NCBI RefSeq assembly: GCF_000003815.2
Contig: NC_049986.1
Location: forward strand, 6,656,259 to 6,683,305
Length of the DNA: 27,047 nt
Origin: Branchiostoma floridae
Lineage: Eukaryota > Chordata > Leptocardii > Amphioxiformes > Branchiostomatidae
Direction: 5' to 3'
Within the stretch, counting starts at the first letter, position 1. The number at the start of each line of letters is the position of its first letter. Shown here piece by piece: positions 1 through 17,420 of this stretch. Made by a program: the position numbers and the translations under genes. Under the pieces are notes generated by a model, which saw nothing but the letters and a program-made list of their open reading frames with translations, was not told where the DNA came from and did no database searches.

Positions 1-1020
1 GTCCAAGGAGGTGCCTTGAGCACGTAAATCAGCTTCATGACTAAAAAAAATTGGGTACCTACTGGCCACAAATATAATACAACACATAATAACTCACAAA
101 GGAGCAAGAATGAGGGTCATTCATGGGGTATATTTCCCAAATATTTGCCACAACATTTTTAGTGCAACAGTTGCAATAATTAAGTCCATACTCTACTCCC
201 ATTGGTCAGTAGTAGGGACAGTATGGGGATGTCAACCAATCTGGTTGTATTGATTGACCTTTGAACCATATTGGCCCAAATTCCTCTAATGTCCCAAATT
301 TTTAAGTCGAACTGACAAAGAAAACCCTGTCCTTATATTGTTTGTTTTCTTACAACTTTCTAGGCTTCTCTAGGTCTAGCCTGATTAAATCTCGCTTATA
401 GCAGCCAGCCCAACATCCGCCAGCCCAGTTACAGCCCCAGACAGCAGAGTTTGTGTTACAGACTACTCTAGCTCATACCTCGATACCTTGATACCACATC
501 CAGGAGAGAAGGCTTCAGCCTGTTGTGTCTTACAACATTTGTATACTACATATCGAACTCATACTACATATCTCTTTTTCTGGCTAACTATACTGAATGT
601 TACACTGTATGTAACATTATGTTGTCTGTTTTGCTCATGAGTAGAGAAACACTGGAAAACAGTGCCTCTCTGACTCCACATGTGCTGTATAATTGGAGCC
701 ATCAGATACATGTACCCAAGTTCCCTATGAACTCTCTAAAACCTGTCCCTCTGCCTGACTGGGTCAGCGAGGGGCACTGACCTGTCAAAATTGGATCTTA
801 GCACCATCCCAAAATTCTCTTTCCCTTTCCAGGCACACTGATGTGAAAGGGGACACTCCTGATGGGGGGACCTTCTTTAAGTGGACCTGATGAAGTGGTA
901 TGCAGCATGGTGAACTTTTGACCCAGAAGAAAATCTAGGGCCCTGAGGGAAGAGATAGATCTCTCAGGTGCCAAACTCCCTGCTGTGACAGCTAGGGAAC
1001 CCTCAGGGGTTCTCACCTAG
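1..1020. other. Non-coding DNA, no gene recognised
   Basis: No exon, RNA gene or transposon end was recognised in this AT-rich stretch. Short open frames on both strands show no family motif and no convincing splice-site pairs. It is probably part of the very long Pbx intron 2, because it lies downstream of Pbx exon 2 on the minus strand; that is inference, since exon 3 is not in the window. Confidence 0.5.
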
Positions 1021-1335
1021 CAGGGCTTAAAATACTTTTTTTTCTGCATACCTGCACATGTGCAGGTAATATTGGAAATTACCTGCACCAGACAACTTTT
1101 ACCTAGTACCTGCACCTCTCAGAGTTTCGAAAGTATGGATCATACTAAAATCTGTACAGAAATTATAGCCATTATTTCTTTTATACTTCATCGGTGGTAA
1201 CAGTCAATGCAGCTAGTAAAAGTCCATGCCATGAAACATGTAAATATTAACATAATACAAGGACCAGTGTGCAGGTTATGTGCAGGTAGACATCAGAAAT
1301 ACCTGCACAGCTCTAGATTTTTCTTTCGAGCCCTG
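1021..1335. mobile_element. hAT-like MITE with subterminal ACCTGCAC motifs
   Basis: The ends are inverted: CAGGGCTT at the left and the complement of CAGGGCTCGAAAG at the right. CAGGGCTCGAAA-type ends are typical of animal hAT elements. Between them the 8-mer ACCTGCAC, or its complement, occurs seven times: 1050, 1060, 1081, 1108, 1269, 1280 and 1301. All copies lie within about 95 bp of one end and none in the middle, as expected of transposase-binding subterminal repeats. At 315 bp with no coding capacity it is non-autonomous. The flanking 8-mers (TCACCTAG and CCTACTCT) do not form a clean target duplication, so the copy is old or the ends are off by a few bases. The class call is inference from end sequence and layout. 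Confidence 0.68.
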
Positions 1336-3023
1336 CCTACTCTTCTGATGCATCTTGGGATACCAGCAGCTCTGAGTCATCAGATAATGCCAGTAACCTT
1401 CAGCAAAAATCTCCTGTCTTGAAACTTTAAACCACCCCAAAACATTTCTCTCTCCTTCCCCTAGAACTGTCAACCAGGCAGGCTTGAGAAGTAAGACTAA
1501 CAAACATAGAGATGGGCAAGGTTGCCTCGAGGGTCAAATAAACATCCCACCATGGCTACTTGCTGAACTTTTCACCTCAAGGGAGTTACACAAGCTACTA
1601 ATCCTAATGGTGATAATGATAGGGTCCACATCAGTTCTAACACATTATGACAGCACACATAGTGTCTGGGAGTTATCAAGGAATCTCAGGAAGTCAAGAT
1701 TTCCACCAAGATGGCTGCGATTAATGATTACGATCAGTTTAGTTCAAGACACTGAACTTTTCACCCTGTAACTTGACCAGGGTGGCTGGCCCCCCTCCCG
1801 CTGGGGTGACATCTCACAGCCAGATGGTTGCCATGCCAGACCTAGTTGGCAGCTCAGAGTCAACCTATAAATAAATCAAAATTTTTACGGGCCTTCATTG
1901 CACTGACATATTTACCGATGTTATGGAAAGGGGTTGTTGCATGAAGCTCCGAAAAATTTATTGAATGTTTATCCGGGGTGTGCTATCAGCGAGGTTCAAA
2001 TAACACCTTACCCTGATCAAACATGGTCAAATATTGAATATGCAAATTATCATCACCTGTTGGGCAGTTACTGGTGCAAGATCAAAAGAACTGCATTCAA
2101 AGATTAACGTTTTTTTCCTGTCAGTATTACGGCATCCGTTAAAAAAGTCTTGGCGCCCATCATTATTTCTTTCATGTCCCCAAATTCGGTGAAACATCGC
2201 AACTGCCAGAGGTGACAAACATGCGAACGATATGACATTTTTCTGACATTTTCCGGAATGGTAGTGGCGCGATTCATCAATGACATGGCACAGCCCCCCT
2301 GCAGCATATCTGCTGAGGAGTTTGTCAGCAACTTTGTCACCCATCTCCAATAAGGCACCATAGGTGACACATCGCTCCCTGGATATACATCCCAACGTAC
2401 ACGATTGATGGCGTAGCTTCTGATGTAACCTTGGTGTCTTGTCACTTTGAAATATCACCGCAACGTAAAAACGTTCGGACCTGTCGTTTTGGAGTGTGTG
2501 GTGTATACAGTCTCCGCGTATAACGGCAGGGTGTGTGGACACATGCCTACCAGAGTGGGGGAATTCTAAAAATGCCCTTACCATTTGGCCCATGTGGTGG
2601 TGTAATACTACCTTCCTCTGCCAACTGCTCTAGTACAACAACCGCTTCAATCCACCACCAGAATGTGCAGAGAAACTTTACCTGCAACGCTCTAGCTTCG
2701 TCTGTGTTGTGCCTCAAATACAACGCTTGCTCCTAGACTATTTCGTGCTTTGGGATAGGAGCCAAAAGGGAAAACAATCACTTGCCCCTTCATTCTTGAC
2801 CTTCAGAGTAATCTAAGCGAGCGCAGACCACCTGCAAGCAAAATGGCAACTACCAAACTACAACATCAAAGTCATAGTGAGATTAAAGCACCTCTGCGGC
2901 ACTTGCCGCTATCCAAGGCAAGAGCTGTGATTACCAAAATATGCTGCAGATTTACATGAACTGAACTGAACTGTTTCATAAGTGACATGTGGAAATTACA
3001 GCTGGATTTACCTGTAACTAAAA
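1336..3023. other. Non-coding DNA with one unrecognised open frame
   Basis: The only notable content is an open frame of 188 codons on the minus strand (2027-2593), in a locally GC-richer patch. A second open frame of 113 codons overlaps it in another minus-strand frame, so the openness is not specific to one frame. I recognise no domain in either translation and see no flanking splice signals that tie it to another exon. A POU octamer ATGCAAAT lies at 2040-2047. It may be the decayed core of a DNA transposon or chance. Confidence 0.35.
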
Positions 3024-3358
3024 ACACTTGTCTTAATATTACAGCCCACTCAAGTCAACAACTAAATGTGTTTCTAGTGTTCCAGCAATTTTTCCGCTAC
3101 ATTTTTGCCATGTTCGGAAACCAATGAAATTCTGCAATTCATTCCCTTCCAATGGTGACTGACTATAACTTATCTAAGGTCAACAAATTATTTTACACTT
3201 GTCTTAATATTACAGCCCACTCAAGTCAACAACCAAATGCGTTTCTAGTGTTCCAGCAATTTTTCCGCTACATTTTTGCCAAGTTCGGAAACCAATGAAA
3301 TTCTGCAATTCACTCCCAACCGTCACTGACTACAAGGTCAACAAATTATTTTACACAT
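3024..3358. repeat. Tandem duplication, two units of about 165 bp
   Basis: Unit 1 runs about 3024-3195 and unit 2 about 3196-3358. Both start with ACACTTGTCTTAATATTACA, share the block around TTCCAGCAATTTTTCCGCTA and end with GGTCAACAAATTATTTTACA. Most of the unit is near-identical; the difference is a gap of about 10-15 bp near the unit end (unit 1 has extra bases before GGTCAAC). There is no coding content. This looks like a simple segmental tandem duplication inside the presumed intron. Confidence 0.85.
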
Positions 3359-4340
3359 AACTTGCTACACTTGCTTAAACACTAGTGTGTAATTGTGCCA
3401 CCAGTTACAATGGAAATGTCAAATCAGCCCACCCAGAATTCTGCATGTCACCTTGGTCTAATGGCTCACTTTTCTACCAAATCCTTTGCTCAAGCTGTCA
3501 CTGTCACATGACAAGTACCACTGTCACTCAGCAAGATTTATGCAAAATGTCTGGGAAAGATCAAATTTTGGAATATGCCTGGAGTTGTGCTTCTGAAGGT
3601 TGTGTTGGTACTTCACTAGTGTTGAGAGGGTAAAGTAAAAAGGCACACATGTAGATTAGAGCCACTAGACTGCAGAGATTTTGTAGCCTGATACAGTCAC
3701 AAGATGGTGTGCTGTGATGGGCCCACCAAGCCCTGTGGGCAGACACCACGTCAGACGTCACTGACAGCCAGCAGTACCACATGTCACCTTGCCGGTTGTT
3801 CACATCAATATTCTGAAATCTCAGGGTGAGCAGGGCTTCCCCAATGTCAATCAAAACTTGCCTTTCTCTTGTCTCCCCCTGCCTATCCTGGGTGATTATG
3901 TCATCAGAGGCCTGATCACGTTTGGCAGCGGTCCTGACATTGTCACTCAGGCGGGACCCCTGCGATGTCACTAACCTTCACTGACATGTTAGGAAAATGT
4001 AATTATCAAGCTAGAACACTCACACGGGCAGACCGGGCATAGCACCCTCAGCGTTCAGTTTAATGCCTCATTAAAAATTTACATTTACCCTTCCAGCTTG
4101 AATTGAATCCCTGGTAGACAGCATACGTGATCTGGTTCATAAAGGGACCGATATACCGGCTATGTTTATTAAAAGATTTAAGTTGCAAGCATGGAATGAC
4201 ATGAATTTTGTGACTACTTACCATCCACGTATGGGGCAATGATCGTCCAAGCAGATGCACCCACTGCTCTCGTAAACTTTACATACCCGTAAGATTATGT
4301 AATTGGTTATTTTGTGGTCAGTTTATGGGTCTTCTCCCTA
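3359..4340. other. Non-coding DNA, nothing recognised
   Basis: Open frames on both strands around 3385-3974 overlap one another and carry no family motif. No splice-site-bounded exon or transposon terminus was found. Confidence 0.4.
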
Positions 4341-4716
4341 CGTGCACCACATGGATATATAGCAGCGGCCTTGACAATGTATGTATATAGTCGCAGTTTC
4401 ACATATAGACTGTGCAAATACACAACTATCAAGCTATTTTTATAAATCAAACACTACAAAGAGTGAAATCAAAGTTACATAAGGATTTTAAAACATGACT
4501 CAAAAAAGATATGTACTTCTCTCTCCCGTGCACCACATGAATACAGCAGTGGCCTTGACAATGTATGTACATAGTCACAGTTTCACATATAGACTGCAAA
4601 TACACAACTATTATAGTATCAAGCTATTTTTATACATCAAACACTATAAAGAGTGAAATCAAAGTTACGTAAGGATTTTAAAATATACAGTTTTCAGACT
4701 CAAAAGATATGTCTCT
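4341..4716. repeat. Tandem duplication, two units of about 187 bp
   Basis: Unit 1 (4341-4526) begins CGTGCACCACATGGATATA and unit 2 (4527 to about 4716) begins CGTGCACCACATGAATACAG. Both then share GCCTTGACAATGTATGTA, the block TTTCACATATAGACTG and the block GAGTGAAATCAAAGTTAC. They differ by scattered substitutions and small indels, for example an extra TTATAGTA in unit 2. The divergence is greater than in the 3.0-kb duplication, suggesting an older event. No coding content. Confidence 0.83.
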
Positions 4717-5761
4717 CTCTTCTTCCATGTTTCTAATTCTTTCGACAAAAAGTCCTTTAAATCAACCAAATTGGTAGCGCTAATGATGTGCGTAATGAAG
4801 CAGTATGAAAGATTCTGCCCCATTATTTTTGCTTATTCCCAGTGGTGAAATCCTGCAGTGCCCATAGATCAGACAGTGGGATCCACTCAGTTATATCCCA
4901 AGAAGATTGCTAGAGACTCTGATGTTTTTGTCATGATTGAAGATACATGGTAAAAATCATTCCAGACTGCCTATACCTAGAACTATACAGGAACAACTCA
5001 GTTTAACTTGAACTGAATGTACTTGTAACGTAACCTCTTCATTTTATACATCAACTCTCTTGTGGTATATGAAAATTTTGGTGAGCAAAATCTTTGGTTT
5101 CCTAATCTAAAACTTTTCCCGAATTCATTCACCAAGATTCAACTTCACTTCTCAATCCTGCATAATTTGATGTCACGGCAGCAGTGGATTGTTCTGTTCA
5201 GTCAAAAATTTGGGTGAGTCCAATTTTTGTGTTGGATATTACAGTTAAACTAGTTCAAGAATGACTTCTACCAACAGAGATGAACTTTCAAGTTAGGATT
5301 CAATCCTGGTTTGTTTTTCTTTGTCCAAATATGAAGTGAGTGCACAACATATTTCAGTACCGATGAACAGAAATGGCTTCAGAAGTTTCTTACTGACAGC
5401 CAGAAGTCTAAAAACCTGATTGATATAATTTTGCCATATGAATGATGGTGAATTGTTCTTACGACTGATCAAATTCTACAATAGTTCACTCATCTTTGCA
5501 AACAGCCATCTTTTTACCTCCCTGGGGTGGCCATGTGCTCAATATAACGCAGCGAATCTTCATTAAGAATCTTAAGACGAATGTATTCTGTCGGATACCT
5601 TCTACATCTGGGGGTTTCACAGCTTCTGAAGGAACATTTGCAGAGATCAAGAAGGATTACCAACATAAACCCCTCCCTGCCATTCTGGGGGCAACCACTA
5701 TTCATACTCATCATCTAATGTTTCACAGTTACTACAGTAGAAGGAGTGACGGATTTTGACT
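4717..5761. other. Non-coding DNA, nothing recognised
   Basis: Open frames on opposite strands overlap at 5496-5759 and neither shows a recognisable motif. No transposon ends or RNA gene were seen. Confidence 0.4.
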
Positions 5762-6427
5762 GAAGTTTCAAGACTAAGAAAAATTCAGGAGAGTGAATTT
5801 ATATACAGATGTTTTCAGTTGTATTTTTTAGAACATTACGAAAAGTTTTGGTAAAGTTCTTCCAACCGCAAACTCAAAGCATGTATTACAAATTTTGCCA
5901 CCGTTTCAAGACTAAAAATATTCAGGAGGGCAAAGTCATATAAATCTTTTCAGTTGTATTCTTGAACCATTACGAAAAGTCTGGTCAAGTTCTTCCAACT
6001 TCAATTTCAATAGCATATACCAATATATTTTGCCACCCAGTTTCAAGACTAAAAATATTCATGGGAGCAAAGTCATATAGATCTTTTCAGGTGTATTTTT
6101 GAAACATTTTGAAAAGTTTGCTAAAGTTCTTCCAACCTCAAAAGCACATACCAATTTTCCACCCAGTTTCAAGACTAAAAATCTTTAGTCATATAGATCT
6201 TTTAACTTAAACTTGTATTTTTGAAACATTGCAAAAGTTCTTCCAACCTCAAAAGTAACAAAAGCACACACCAATTTTCCCACCCAGTTCCAAGACTATT
6301 AAAAATTAGTAAAAAAACATTCATTCAGGAGAGCGAAGTCATAACTCATATATATACTTTTCATTTGTATTTTTGAAACATTAAGAAAAGTTCTTCCAAG
6401 TTCAAAAGCACATAACAATTTTGCCAT
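5762..6427. repeat. Degenerate tandem array, about five copies
   Basis: A unit of roughly 110-150 bp recurs about five times. Each copy has, in order, TTTCAAGACTA-like, AAAGTCATAT, TTTTCAGTTGTATTTTTGAA-like, GAAAAGTT and AGTTCTTCCAA blocks. The AGTTCTTCCAA anchor appears near 5852, 5984, 6125, 6235 and 6385. Copies differ by substitutions and by loss of short segments, so the period drifts. The array ends about 30 bp before the Harbinger-type MITE. It is AT-rich and non-coding. Confidence 0.8.
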
Positions 6428-6456
6428 GTCCATAACTTTAAGATGGTAGGCTGTAA

Positions 6457-6817
6457 GGCCACACCAATTTAATTTCTTGGTTCACGGATTCGCTCGCTCC
6501 TATTTTTTGGAACAAAAAATAAAAATAAAAATTACCACTCAGCAAATTTTCACCATTAATGAAACCATTCACCAACTTTTTAGTGTAGCAAATTGGCTTT
6601 TATATCATAAGCTCCTTAAATTGTGGGTACAGGTACTGTTACTGTACAATAATCGTGTTTTTGTACTTTTTTCAAGCTGAAAACTTGTTTTCTTTATGTT
6701 TTGGATTAGCTGTTACCTTTACCCCAACCATTTTACAATTTTTATTTCTATTTCGCCCTCTCGCTCCATATTTTTTATGAAAAAATCCGTGAACCAAGAA
6801 ATTAAATTGGTGTGGCC
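6457..6817. mobile_element. PIF/Harbinger-type MITE with perfect inverted ends
   Basis: The element starts GGCCACACCAATTTAATTTC and ends with its exact reverse complement. The inverted repeat is perfect over 34 bp (6457-6490 with 6784-6817). It is flanked on both sides by TAA (6454-6456 and 6818-6820), which fits the 3-bp TWA target preference of PIF/Harbinger transposons, as does the GGCC terminus. The 361-bp body has no transposase coding. Inside, a CTCGCTCC...ATTTTTT block near each end is in direct, not inverted, orientation. The superfamily call rests on target site and terminus only; the perfect ends suggest a fairly young copy. Confidence 0.82.
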
Positions 6818-6934
6818 TAAGAGCACAATACTTGTCCCTGTAAGGTTCATGGGCTACCATACCCCTTTGTAAGACAAACCCCTCCAGCCAAGATAAACAA
6901 ACCCATTTCCTCCAAGGACATTCAGTGTTGGGAT

Positions 6935-7112
6935 TGTAACAGTGGTGTTCAAGGACTGCTAAACCGAAGACGCCTAACGGCTTAAGCCTTTATGGCCGAA
7001 CGGTTTGCACGTTCGATTTGTGATCCGGCTGCCCGGGTTTGGCGCGGGTTCGAATCCCGGGAGTCGGGGTGTTGTTTCTTTCTGTTCTTACTCGCCCCTC
7101 TGAATTTCTACA
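6935..7112 (+). repeat. 5' LTR of the TRIM
   Basis: This 178-bp repeat has TG...CA ends and is immediately preceded by the GGAT target copy. It carries the palindrome GGCTTAAGCC (about 6979-6988), the tRNA-like segment, then a pyrimidine-rich 3' part. There is no TATA box, and no polyadenylation signal inside it. A 68-codon open frame starting at 6992 reads through the tRNA-like part and is not a convincing gene. Confidence 0.9.
6993..7057 (+). promoter_or_regulatory. Pol III A box and B box in a tRNA-like segment, 5' LTR
   Basis: The A box is TGGCCGAACGG (6993-7003), close to the D-arm of class II tRNAs (Leu/Ser TGGCCGAGTGG). The B box is GGTTCGAATCC (7047-7057), a perfect match to GGTTCGANTCC. 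Their 43-bp spacing is normal for tRNA genes. A CCGG-CTGC-CCGG hairpin sits where a class II variable arm would be. It is not an intact tRNA: the sequence before the A box (GCCTTTA) does not pair with GAGTCGG after the T-arm, and the D-stem is imperfect. Promoter activity is inferred from motifs. Confidence 0.8.
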
Positions 7113-7113
7113 A

Positions 7114-7128
7114 TGGTTCCCACGCCGG
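7114..7128 (+). other. Primer-binding site, probably tRNA-Glu
   Basis: One base inside the 5' LTR the sequence reads TGGTTCCCACGCCGG. TGG complements the tRNA CCA tail, and TTCCCAC-CCGG complements the acceptor and T-stem of animal tRNA-Glu, whose 3' end is GTGGGAA plus CCA. From memory of animal tRNA-Glu, the match is about 14 of 15 with one G where A is expected (a possible G-U pair). Confidence 0.72.
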
Positions 7129-7196
7129 CCCTGTGAGTAACAGGCTAGTATGTGCCACACAGGGATGTCGATCTCGGAGATTCGAGGACGAATCTT
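7129..7196 (+). other. TRIM internal remnant, possible pol 3' end
   Basis: Only about 70 bp lie between primer site and polypurine tract. The plus-strand frame just before the polypurine tract encodes RFEDES followed by a stop. An F-E-D-E-S tail a few residues before the polypurine tract is common at the C-terminus of Ty3-type pol, so this may be the stub of the parental reading frame after deletion of nearly all gag-pol. With six residues the assignment is tentative. Confidence 0.4.
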
Positions 7197-7213
7197 GAAA
7201 AGAAAAGGGGGAG
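7197..7213 (+). other. Polypurine tract
   Basis: GAAAAGAAAAGGGGGAG is a 17-base all-purine run, three bases (TAG) before the 3' LTR. This is the expected position and composition of the plus-strand primer in LTR retrotransposons. Confidence 0.85.
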
Positions 7214-7216
7214 TAG

Positions 7217-7394
7217 TGTAACAGTGGTGTTCAAGGACTGCTAAACCGAAGACGCCTAACGGCTTAAGCCTTTATGGCCGAACGGTTTGCACGTTCGATT
7301 TGTGATCCGGCTGCCCGGGTTTGGCGCGGGTTCGAATCCCGGGAGTCGGGGTGTTGTTTCTTTCTGTTCTTACTCGCCCCTCTGAATTTCTACA
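7217..7394 (+). repeat. 3' LTR of the TRIM
   Basis: I read this 178-bp repeat as identical to the 5' LTR. It is followed directly by the second GGAT copy. The host DNA just downstream contains AATAAA at 7400-7405, which could polyadenylate a read-through transcript. Confidence 0.9.
7275..7339 (+). promoter_or_regulatory. Pol III A box and B box in the 3' LTR
   Basis: Same motifs as in the 5' LTR, offset by 282 bp: A box 7275-7285 and B box 7329-7339. If active, this copy would transcribe into the flanking intron; the first run of four or more T's downstream is near 7588. Confidence 0.75.
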
Positions 7395-7398
7395 GGAT

Positions 7399-15720
<8,322 letters not shown>

Positions 15721-15871
15721 CGATATTTCACGTTTGCAAGAGATTGCTATATTTTTGTCACGAAAGGATACACGAAATAATGACGATTTCGATAACAGAA
15801 GTGGTAGAAATTTATTTTATAGTAAGTTTAGGGCATAAATAGCTGTAAAATACGAGATTTTGAAGTCTGAT

Positions 15872-15967
15872 ATGCAAATCAACATGGCGCTCGATAGCGT
15901 AGGGTCAAAATTCTGACCGCTGATTGGCCCAATTTCAGACAGCTGACAAGTTTACTCAATGACGTCA
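15872..15967. promoter_or_regulatory. Octamer, CCAAT and CRE motifs upstream of Pbx
   Basis: Within 96 bp there are a POU octamer ATGCAAAT (15,872-15,879), an ACATGGCGC YY1-like core (about 15,882-15,890), an inverted CCAAT box (ATTGG, 15,923-15,927) and a full palindromic cAMP-response element TGACGTCA (15,960-15,967). They lie 480-575 bp upstream of the Pbx start codon. The clustering suggests a promoter or proximal enhancer; binding is not shown. Confidence 0.45.
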
Positions 15968-15994
15968 TTTGATATAACGACGTCCAGCTTCGGA

Positions 15995-17420
15995 GCGGTA
16001 AAACAGAGACCCTCTAAGAAGATACACTCGTGCTTGATTAATGGTCTTCAACACATGCAAAATCTTACTATTTCAAATTCTAGGCGATGCATATCATCTA
16101 AGACGAGCTGAGATTTACCCGAAACCATAGAAAATTTTCAGATAATCTATTTAGCACAAATTAATGAAGGGACAGACATGATCGCAATATTTAGCACCCC
16201 CCCAAAAAAACGATATTCATCAGTATATCGATATCTATATAGACTCAAATCATATAATCGATGATTTTGTGAAATTGTGGAAACAGTGGCAGCAATAGGC
16301 TGCGTCTGTAGCGTCATACCCAATATTTGTAATGTACTGCGGCATGACCACGTGTAAAATCTTTTTTAATATTTAAGTTATCTAATATTGTATTCCATGG
16401 GCATGAAATTTCAGCATTTATTGATATTCAATTGAAACTGCTTTCCTGCAGTTGGTGTACTGAGAATTTGGTAGCAAGCATTCTAATTTATCGTTTGATT
16501 TAATATTGTGCCCAGGACATAGATCTTGAATCAAACTCATCCAATGTTTTACCGTTCAAGAAATCTCGATTTTTTTTTTTTTTTTTTGGTGTTGAAGTTG
16601 ACGGAAGTCTGATATTATTTAATAACCATGTATTTGTAGGATATCATTCAATTTTTCATTTAAAATTCCTGTTTAAATTGAATACCAAACATCGAGCTGC
16701 ATGGCCTTGATAATCATCAAGCTCAAAAAGCGTGGATCTTTGGGGTCTTGTGGTCACCTAGGGGGCGTCGCTGTATGGGTGAGAAAAAGGACAGGCCCGA
16801 CCGTCTGTCAGGTTGAGTGAAATACAGGGTGTGGGAATTGCCCGCCCAGAACTGTCATCGGGACACGCGCGGCCAAATTCAAAATTCTGCCTTTCCGAAT
16901 GCACGTGCGGAAGCCCCAAAACAACCTAAAAATTCTGATGAAAGCCACTGGGTTTTGTGCGGCCTTCTTCTTTCGTTGCAAGCGTCCGTCGGTGTAAGAG
17001 GCCCAGTTAGGGTATTTTGGGCCAATTTTCAAGTAAAACTGTCAACAGTTGCACACTGGCCCATACGTACACAGAGCAATATGAAGAGACATTATATTCA
17101 TCACAAACGCCGTACGTAATTATTGAAATGGATTATGATATTTTCTTCATAGACTTTTTTTTAATCTACTTAGACTTTTTTAATGAAAGTTACTCAGGGA
17201 TGTTTCGAAGATTTGCACAAGCCAGTGATATATTAACGCATACTACTATTTAAAGGATCTATAAAAGCATATCCGCAGTCAAATGAAATTGATGCCACAA
17301 AAAGAGGATCACTGAATGAACGAAGGGAAGGATTTTATAAATCGGCTCACTTCTATTCAGACCTCAACGCTCGTTTATATAATTGTTCTCTTGTAACTAT
17401 CATTGCAATGTTAATTTTGT
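15995..17420. other. Non-coding DNA upstream of Pbx
   Basis: Contents are a run of 18 T's (16,570-16,587) and a GC-richer patch at 16,790-17,040 whose open frames on both strands are mutual shadows. A partial CTCF-like core CACCTAGGGGGCG lies near 16,756-16,768. No exon was recognised. Confidence 0.4.

Larger units (their letters stand above)
6935..7394 (+). mobile_element. TRIM: miniature LTR retrotransposon with tRNA-like LTRs
   Basis: Two direct repeats of 178 bp (6935-7112 and 7217-7394) that I read as identical start TGTAACAG and end TTTCTACA, giving TG...CA termini. The whole 460-bp unit is flanked by GGAT (6931-6934 and 7395-7398), a 4-bp target duplication as made by many Ty3-type integrases. 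The 104-bp interior starts with a primer-binding site and ends with a polypurine tract; nothing of gag or pol survives except a possible fragment of the pol 3' end. It must therefore be moved by proteins of an autonomous relative. Identical LTRs imply recent insertion. Each LTR contains A-box and B-box RNA polymerase III promoter motifs in a tRNA-like context, which is not usual for an LTR. Two SINE copies could mimic the direct repeats but would not explain the primer site, polypurine tract and single target duplication. Confidence 0.9.

Noticed and set aside
880-920. CTGATGAAG stretch as a hammerhead ribozyme core
   Set aside because: No GAAA with a matching stem II and no closing stems I and III could be found around it.
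6986-7068. Functional tRNA gene in the LTR
   Set aside because: A and B boxes are good, but the acceptor strands do not pair, the D-stem is imperfect and the anticodon stem has a mismatch. It is tRNA-like promoter sequence, not an intact tRNA.
6992-7198. Plus-strand open frames of 68 and 80 codons at 6992 and 7274 with identical N-termini
   Set aside because: They are the same tRNA-like LTR sequence read twice. The frames diverge once they leave the LTR and have no upstream coding signals, so they are products of the repeat, not genes.
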